DNA of 64,000 bases from Chloranthus sessilifolius. Taxonomy: Eukaryota > Streptophyta > Magnoliopsida > Chloranthales > Chloranthaceae. Where the stretch lies: assembly GCA_021018995.1 (NCBI GenBank), contig CM037593.1, forward strand, positions 41,553,810 through 41,617,809, read 5' to 3'. A program made the position numbers and the translations under genes. Shown piece by piece: positions 57,263 to 64,000 of this stretch. Each line of letters starts with the position of its first letter. Position 1 is the stretch's first letter. Below the pieces are notes generated by a model. It was not told where the DNA came from and did not search any database. It saw only the letters and a list, made by a program, of their open reading frames with translations.

Positions 57263-58590
57263 GTACACTGGACTTTACATTTTAGTTCCCGTCAGAATCT
57301 TATCTTTTTAAGCAATTATGTGCACCTTAAATTGCTACTGAATTCAATGAACTTGTAAAAATGCCTTTGGTTGTCCAAAATATATGATCGCGTTCATATC
57401 CTATAAAAATATCACATGACCTAAATAATACTATGTCTTATCTGTAGAAGTTAAATTTTATTCACCTTGGAATCAAGGAGGTAGAATTAATGTTGTATTG
57501 TATGCTGATTAGTTCCATCCCACAAATTAGAGATATCGCTTTCTTGGTATCTCTTATTATAGATGAAGCCAATCAAATTGCTCAAATGTTTTAATATCCA
57601 AAGGACAGAAGGATTAGAAGGGGTTAATCGAGTAAAATACTTTTATTAGGTGTTATTGCACAATACCCATGGACACTGATAACTGGGACTATATTGTGCT
57701 ACTGATAACCTGAATTGTAATCTTGTGCTACTTTTTTATATGTACAAGATTAAGGTCAAACTTTTGCTTGATAGGCTGGGTGTCGACCCTATTGGCTACT
57801 GCTACTGTAGGCTGAGTGTCAATGGGGCGGATTGGGTCAGGCTAAAATCCAAGTTTAGCCTGACCTGATCTTCACAATGGCTTGATCATGGGCTGCTTGA
57901 GTGGCCAAAGTTTACGGCATAAAAATTACTTTGGGTCATGAGCGGACCCAACCTATTGACAACTATATTTTTTAGTGTAGGGAGTTCAAACACCTTAGGT
58001 GCTTTATTGCTTGTTATCATGTTGGTTAGTTTCTAACATAGATTAAAATATCGGATGATGCAGTGATGTATTGGGCGATATATCTCAGTATCAGAGGCAC
58101 TCGATACATCTCGGCTATCAACATTAGGGTTTAACGCCCTGCCCTTCTATACCACCCCTGACGCCACTTGAGGTGCTACTCGTCGAGAGAGCTGGGCCGT
58201 TCATTTATTTCATATTTCATTTAATTATTTAAATTTATATTATATACATGGTACTATTATTCATCAGTAACAAGTCATGCCTTATGCAAGTTATTTCATA
58301 TTTCATTTAACAAGTCATGATTTAGGCTATTAAATATCGGATGATGCTTATTGCATAAGGCATGATTTAGGCACTCGATACATCTCGGGTATGCTAGTTT
58401 CATTTTATAGATGAAACTAGATTTATTATATAGTTGTGGTAAATATCATATTAATATTACTATGCTTTCACTAGCTCGGTTTCTTAGGAAATCACGCTTT
58501 TTCACATCTCATTTATCTTTGAGCTTCTATTTGATGGGTGATCCATACATTATGAGCGGTAAAGTAGTCCGCACATCCTTTCATTATTCA
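57263..58590. other. No gene recognised
   Basis: A/T-rich. A repeated pair of words (TATCGGATGATGC...ACTCGATACATCTCGG) occurs at about 58048-58112 and 58340-58388, suggesting a degraded small repeat. No coding signal was seen. Confidence 0.45.
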
Positions 58591-58593
58591 GCT

Positions 58594-58990
58594 GATTAAT
58601 CTATAACTTTTGTTATAGATTAATGGTCAATATATAATTGAATACATATGAATATCATCATACAAAATAAGTGCTCGTCTGAAAAGTTATATGTCGAATT
58701 ATTGACATATAACCTTTCGAATTATCTATCTGAAGATAGATAGTTTGGGAATATCATGTACATTAGTTGTTCACTAATATGATTTTTAGAGTTTTCTCAA
58801 ATGATTTTGACATATTTCTCTTTTGTTCTTCGGATATGTACTTTCATATATTATTTTGTATTTTTCATTGTCCATTGTGGATAATGAAAAGTATAAAATA
58901 GTATGAAAAGTCCGCGTATTTGAAGAACTACGTGGAGATGCTGTCAAAATTTTTAGAGAAACTCTGAACTCATATTATGTGAACAATTAA
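58594..58990. repeat. Series of hairpins upstream of CACTA transposase
   Basis: ATTAATCTATAAC and its mirror (58594-58624, 4-base loop) are followed by GTTATATGTC / GACATATAAC (58685-58715) and TATCTATCT / AGATAGATA. A long imperfect hairpin follows (about 58765-58990), centred on TCCATTGTGGA near 58875, with arms GTTCTTC...GAAGAAC and GTTCAC...GTGAAC. It may be a subterminal transposase-binding region or a separate foldback insertion. Confidence 0.75.
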
Positions 58991-59115
58991 ATGACTTGAT
59001 ACTCTCGAATGGGCAAAACTAATGAATATGGTACAAGAAATATAAACCTTTATCATTTTAAAAAATATTAAACTGTACATTCCTTATACTTTTAGGGGTT
59101 TGAAACTTTTATATG

Positions 59116-62100
59116 ATGGAAAAGAGTTAGGTAAAAAAGTCGAGATATTCTAGAGAGTATGACGAAGGGTTGGCTGCATTTATCGATCACGGTTTAGCCC
59201 ATGGAATTACTTGCAATGGGAGGCTTAAGTGTCCTTGTACAAGATGCTGTAATTGTGTTTGCTTAGAACCTGACTTATTGAAGGAGCATTTGGTAATAAA
59301 CAGGATGATGAAAAGTTATGTTGTATGGAATTATCACAGAGAGAAGAGAGGGCCACTGCTTAGACATGAAACTGTGATAGATATTAGAGCCGATGACAAC
59401 GAGAACGTTTTGGTTGATGACATCAGGGGGATGGTGCAAAATGCTTTTGGATTTTCGGACCCAAATGAAGACGCAGATGGTTTGGAGCAGGAACAAAGTG
59501 ATGTACCCAATGCTAGTGCTTCTGAATTCTACAAATATGCACATGATTTGGGGAATCCCTTGTATCTTGGATGTAACACCCATATGACGTTGTCTTTCAT
59601 TGTGAAACTTTGGCATATCAAGGCCCTTGGTGGATGGAGCAACAACTCTTTTACGTTGTTGCTTGACTTACTAAGGGAGGTTTTGCCTAAGGAGTCGACG
59701 TTGCCGGAGAACTTCTCACAAAGCAAAAAGATTATTTCTGGCTTGGGACTAGATTACAATAAAATCGACGCATGCCCTTACGATTGTATGTTGTATTGGA
59801 ATGAGTTTGAGAAAAAAGAAAAATGTGACATCTGTGGGACATCGCGATGGAAAAATTATGAGATTGAGGATGACAAGAAGACTCCTGCAAAGATTCTTCG
59901 TCGCTTCCCTTTAAAACAATGATTACAACATTTGTATTTGTCATAAAAAATTGCAGCTGACATGAGATGACATGACGAGAAACGCACTAAAGATGGGGTG
60001 TTAAGACATCCTGCAGATTTTCCAGCATGGAAACACTTTGACAAGATCAACCCAACATTTGCAGAGGAAAATCGCAATATAAGATTGGGTTTAGCAAGTG
60101 ACGGTTTCAACACATTTCGGACAATGAGTATTGGGCATAGCACATGGCTTGTTGTACTTATCCCATATAATCTGCCCCCTTGATTGTGTTTGAAGAAGCC
60201 GAACATGATCCTCTCATTGCTTATACTGGGTCCGACAAGTCCTAAAAATGACATCGATGTATACCTGAGGCCTCTAATAGATGAGCTAAAGGAATTATGA
60301 GAAGAAGGGTTGGAAACATACGATTCATCAAAGAGGGAGGTTTTCAAATTGTGAGCGGGCTTGCTTTGGACAATTAGCGACTTTCCAGGATATGCTATGC
60401 TTTCGGGTTGGAGCACTAAAGGATATAAAGCGTGTCCTTATTGCCATGAGAATACATGTAGTGAACGGTTGCCAAATTTTGGGAAGCTTTGTTATATGGG
60501 TCATCGCCGATTTTTACCTTTAGATCATAGATTTCGAAAGAATAAACGGTGGTTCGATGGAAATATTGAAGAAAGAGAAGCTCCAACCCCACTAACCGGG
60601 AAGCAAATTTTAGAGAATTTAAGAAATTATCAATATACCTTTGGCAAGATCCCCAAAACTGACTATTCTGTAAAGAAACCAAAGAAGATGAAGAAAAAAA
60701 TAACAAAAAATGCACCTCCTATGCCAATAATGCCAAATAACTAGAAGAAGTTGAGTATATTCTTCGAGCTACCATATTGGTCAGAAAATTTATTAAAACA
60801 CAATTTCGATGTTATGCATATTGAGAAAAATATGTGACAATGTGATTGGTACACTATTGGACCTAGAAGGAAAGTCAAAGGATGGTTTAAAAGCACTTCT
60901 TGACTTGATGACAATGAACATAAGACATGAGCTCCACCCAAAAGAGCATGCAGATAATAGTAAAGTGTATCTATCATCTGCATGTTACTCTATGGATAAA
61001 AGTGAGAAGGAGATGTTCTGCCTAATCCTGAAGAGCATGAAGATTCCTGATGGTTATGCCTCTAACATTTTAAGGTGCGTTAACGTCAAAGATCGAAAAA
61101 TATCCGAGCTCAAAAGTCACGACTCACACGTTATTATGCAACAATTTCTACCTCTTGCTGTTCGAAAGACCGTGCCAAAAAATGTCAGTTCTGCTCTAAT
61201 TGAACTAAGCACGTTCTTTAGTGAGTTATGCTCTAAAACATGTCGAGTTGAGGACTTCAAATGTCTACATGAGCGCATACCATTGATTTTGTGTAACCTA
61301 GAGCGGATTTTTCCACCTTCATTTTTTGATATTATGGTCCATTTACCCATACACTTAGCATCAGAGGCAATGCTTGGTGGACCTGTCCATTACCGCTGGA
61401 TGTATCCCATTGAAAGGTATAATCCATACAATCTCAGCAATTATCTTTACTTTTATAAATTATGTTTGATTTTTCTTAATGGAAGTACATTTATTTCTAT
61501 GTATGCAGATACTTGTACACACTTAAGTCATATGTACGCAATAAAGCCTATCCCGAAGGTTCCATTGCAGAAGGATATCTCGCTGATGAGTGTCTCACAT
61601 TTTGCTCAAGGTACTTACAAAATATTGAAACACGAATGAATAGACTCGTCAGGTATGCTGAGGACACTGCAATTGGAGGTGCCGAACAATTCATTCTCAC
61701 CAATATCGAACATAAACAAATGCATAACTATGTATTGTTCAATGATGATAGCATCGCTCGATATGTGAAGTAATAACTCCCAACCTCTTTATATTGTCGG
61801 ACCATTTGAATTCAATCCATTATACTCACCTCACATCCATTTAATGCAGGCAACATAAATCATACATTAACCTGAAGTATCGTAAGCGTAAAACTGATTA
61901 CGAGAAATAAAATATACACAAAGAGCAATTTAGTGATTGGTTTAAATCACATGTAAGTGTGAGGAGATAATTATTTTTATACACTTGAAAGAGGCACTAA
62001 CTTTGTTATCCACATCTAATAGATTAAATCAATGATTGAGGCCAATAGTACGTTGCCGGTGAGACTCGATTTACTCGCTGATTTTTCATATACTCATGCA

Positions 62101-62400
62101 AGAAGATTCACTGGATACACTATCAATGATTATAAATTTCGAACAACTAATAAGGAGAGGAAGGCTACAACACAAAATAGTGGTGTGATGGTCATTGCAA
62201 GCACTCTAAGCTATTCAAGCGCAAAGGACAAAAATCCAGTTTCAGGGGAGATCACATATTACGAACGTCTCGTGGACATAATTGAGTTGACTTATCGCCA
62301 AGGACATAATTGGTTTGTTATTCTAATACATTGGTCTGATGATCTTATTTTTTATTTTTTAGCGCATTTGTTATTCTATTTTGTATGTATAAGATTTTAG
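59116..62400 (+). pseudogene. CACTA (En/Spm) TNP2-type transposase
   Basis: Starting at the ATG at 59116 the order is that of plant CACTA transposases. The transposase-associated domain comes first (YDEGLAAFIDHG, LKCPCTRCCN). The TNP2 core follows: GLDYNKIDACPYDCMLYWNE, EKCDICGTSRW, LRHPADFPAWKHFD, IRLGLASDGFNTFRTMSIGH, FPGYAMLSGWSTKGYKACPY, CYMGHRRFLPLDHRFRKNKR and FDVMHIEKNMCDNVIGTLLD. Next is DUF4218 (ERIFPPSFFDIMVHLPIHLA), split by an intron at 61417-61508 (gives PIERYLYTLKSYVRN). DUF4216 comes last (TTQNSGVMVIASTLSYSSAK, GEITYYERLVDIIELTY). In-frame stops include 59128, 59920, 60181 and 60298. No CACTA termini were found. Confidence 0.92.
61417..61508 (+). other. Intron in CACTA transposase
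   Basis: GAAAG/GTATAATC...TATGCAG/ATACTTG joins MYPIER to YLYTLKSYVRNKAYPEGSIA, a run that is continuous in intact relatives. It could be a genuine intron in the element. Confidence 0.75.
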
Positions 62401-62890
62401 TTTTCTAGAAGCATCTTTCAACTAATTATCTTGTATGTATGAGAGCTGCCATCAGATTTTAGTTTTTAGATTTTGAAACTGTTACATACATGTTGCAGGT
62501 ATGAGATATTGATCTATTAAATTTGTTAACTAGCTTAGCTTATTTGGAGTTCAACAGATGATGAGATTCTGAAATGGATATTTATATCGATATCAGGGGG
62601 CTTTCACTGATCAAGATTTTGGGGGGTACAAGGACACCATTAGAACAGGTGATTTGCAGGTATGGGTATTTGAACTAAGATCCAATCTCTTGATAAGATG
62701 ACCGAATTATTGAATTTAACAATTTTGGTGCCTTTTTTCTCATTTTGATGCAATGGATGACTGCTGGTAGAGGGATAATTCACTCATTTTGATGCAGTGA
62801 ATGAACACAGTAGTCGTTAACAAAAACTACTGACATACTGATATACTGATGAAGTTATGTGGAAGCTTCTCATGGTCCTTAAATGGATAG
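62400..62890 (+). other. Mostly uncharacterised; possible short exon
   Basis: Around 62600-62660 an open stretch GAFTDQDFGGYKDTIRTGDLQ is followed by GTATGG and could be an exon of the downstream gene. Otherwise nothing was identified. Confidence 0.3.
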
Positions 62891-62894
62891 GAAG

Positions 62895-63976
62895 ATCACC
62901 TTTGTGTTGGAAAACGTGCTCGGTTGCTGGTTGATGAAAGTGGAGATGACTTTGAAATGGAAGACGATTTACTTACACACCAGATGAATGATTATTCATT
63001 TGAGGATTTACTCGGTGATTCTTCTTTTGGTCAAGAAAACTGTATGACTCTCTACTTGCCTATAATTTTATGTTTTCTCCTTCATGTTCTTATTGAATTA
63101 ACCTATCAGGTTGGAGAAATTGAAGATAGGATGCGAAACGGTTATTATATTGGTCATGGCTTGAGCTCTGCCAAAGATGATATTATTCGAATGTGCCGGG
63201 ATGCAATAAGTAAGTTTGTTTGATATATTTTTTGTTTGTAAATTTAGATGAATTTTAGAAGCATATATGCTGTTTAATGACCTAAACCACCTAGATTCTT
63301 GAAATTTCTTACCTACCCCTGATATGACCAAAAATATTCTTACGGTTTTTTTATTTTTAAATATATATTCTATGACCTGCTTGGTTGTTATTATAATTAT
63401 ATTTTATTTTTTGAATTTAACTGACAATGTTACCAGTTATGGAAACTCGGGGTGGATAAAGTAATTTTTTTTTCCAGAATCTTGCTGGCTATGATCAAAA
63501 GGTGTTGGTGATGTTATACATATATATTTATATATTTGGACCTGCTTGGTTATTATTATTATTGCTATTTTTTTTTTCTAATTTACTGGTACAATTTCCA
63601 AGGAAATTTGGGGTGGATAAAGTAATTTTTTGTTCTGAAGTACGCTGTGTGGATGGCTCCAAAACTTTTTTTTGCCAAGATATGCCAATAATCTATTGCT
63701 ACTAGGTGTTCTGAATATTGTTGTCATGGTTTTTCCTTATTATTTTATTCAATGATTTTTTATAACTACATATGTTGTGGTAATACAGAGCAAAAAATCG
63801 TGGTGATGCCAAATATATGAATCGCATCATCATGGTATTCATCCAACTGGTAACAAATTTGGAAGAAAATTCCAAGTCAGTTAATGGAAGGGATGAAATG
63901 GTGAAGATGTTGAAAGATAGTTCAGTTGCTGGGTTTTCAGCAGCCTCTAAGTACAAAAAGAAACACAGTGAGTGAA
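62895..63976 (+). CDS. Three probable exons of an unrecognised gene (C-terminal end)
   Basis: Exon 1 (about 62908-63041) reads GKRARLLVDESGDDFEMEDD and LLTHQMNDYSFEDLLGDSSF, acidic and probably disordered. Exon 2 (63111-63211) reads GEIEDRMRNGYYIGHGLSSA and KDDIIRMCRDAI. Exon 3 (63791-63976) reads NRGDAKYMNRIIMVFIQLVT, NLEENSKSVNGRDEMVKMLK, DSSVAGFSAASKYKKKHSE and TGA. Splicing GCAATAA/GTAAGT to ACAGAG/CAAAAA keeps the frame. The protein-like composition, good donor and basic C-terminal tail support a real gene. I do not recognise the family. Its 5' part should lie to the left, possibly interrupted by the CACTA element. Confidence 0.5.
63212..63790 (+). other. Intron of the unrecognised gene
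   Basis: The intron carries two related A/T-rich stretches: GACCTGCTTGGTTATTATTA, with GGGGTGGATAAAGTAATTTT following, occurs near 63377-63470 and again near 63540-63630. This is an imperfect duplication of about 160-bp period. No coding signal was seen. Confidence 0.5.
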
Positions 63977-64000
63977 TCAATGAAAGGAGAGGTATGAATA

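Overview
This is plant nuclear DNA, almost certainly from an angiosperm with a transposon-rich genome. The evidence is GT-AG introns, nested LTR retrotransposons, hAT, CACTA and LINE remnants, and one host gene whose exons splice cleanly into a plant purple acid phosphatase. I cannot name the species. I saw no bacterial features, CRISPR arrays, rRNA or convincing tRNA genes.

Layout. (1) 1-13704 is a nest. An outer plus-strand Ty3/gypsy element (gag plus a chromodomain-like scrap, no protease, RT or integrase) carries in its 3' LTR a minus-strand gypsy chromovirus (2916-13476). That element is itself split by a 4449-bp hAT transposon (6867-11315) with a perfect 8-bp target duplication. (2) 14224-15100 is a solo LTR of a related family with a perfect 5-bp duplication. 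(3) 15763-16485 holds faint PIF/Harbinger-like and L1-like scraps. (4) 16494-22271 is a second, unrelated hAT element with a BED/DUF659/hATC transposase pseudogene and a perfect 8-bp duplication. (5) 24161-54064 carries 11 phase-compatible exons of a purple acid phosphatase of the PAP27/PAP1 type. The first coding exon or exons were not found. Its 17.8-kb intron contains Ty1/copia fragments, an RTE-type LINE, an L1-type LINE, another solo LTR and two MITEs. Its last intron (6.6 kb) contains a third MITE inside a larger GA-rich repeat. (6) 54315-56815 holds a nested foldback element and two small inverted-repeat elements. (7) 57177-57262 looks like one isolated TPR-type exon. (8) 58594-62400 is a cluster of hairpins followed by a degraded CACTA (TNP2/DUF4218/DUF4216) transposase. 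(9) 62900-63976 carries three probable exons of a gene I do not recognise.

The phosphatase is the only gene here that looks functional. The three MITEs at 27080, 32321 and 50280 share their ends with the 5.8-kb hAT element at 16494. In one case they also share a 16-bp palindrome at exactly the same distance from the end, so one transposon family appears to have seeded all four sites. Most premature stops in the transposon genes can be reached by C-to-T or G-to-A changes, as expected for long-methylated repeats. I found no convincing new defence or metabolic system. The main interest lies in transposon architecture and its effect on the phosphatase gene.
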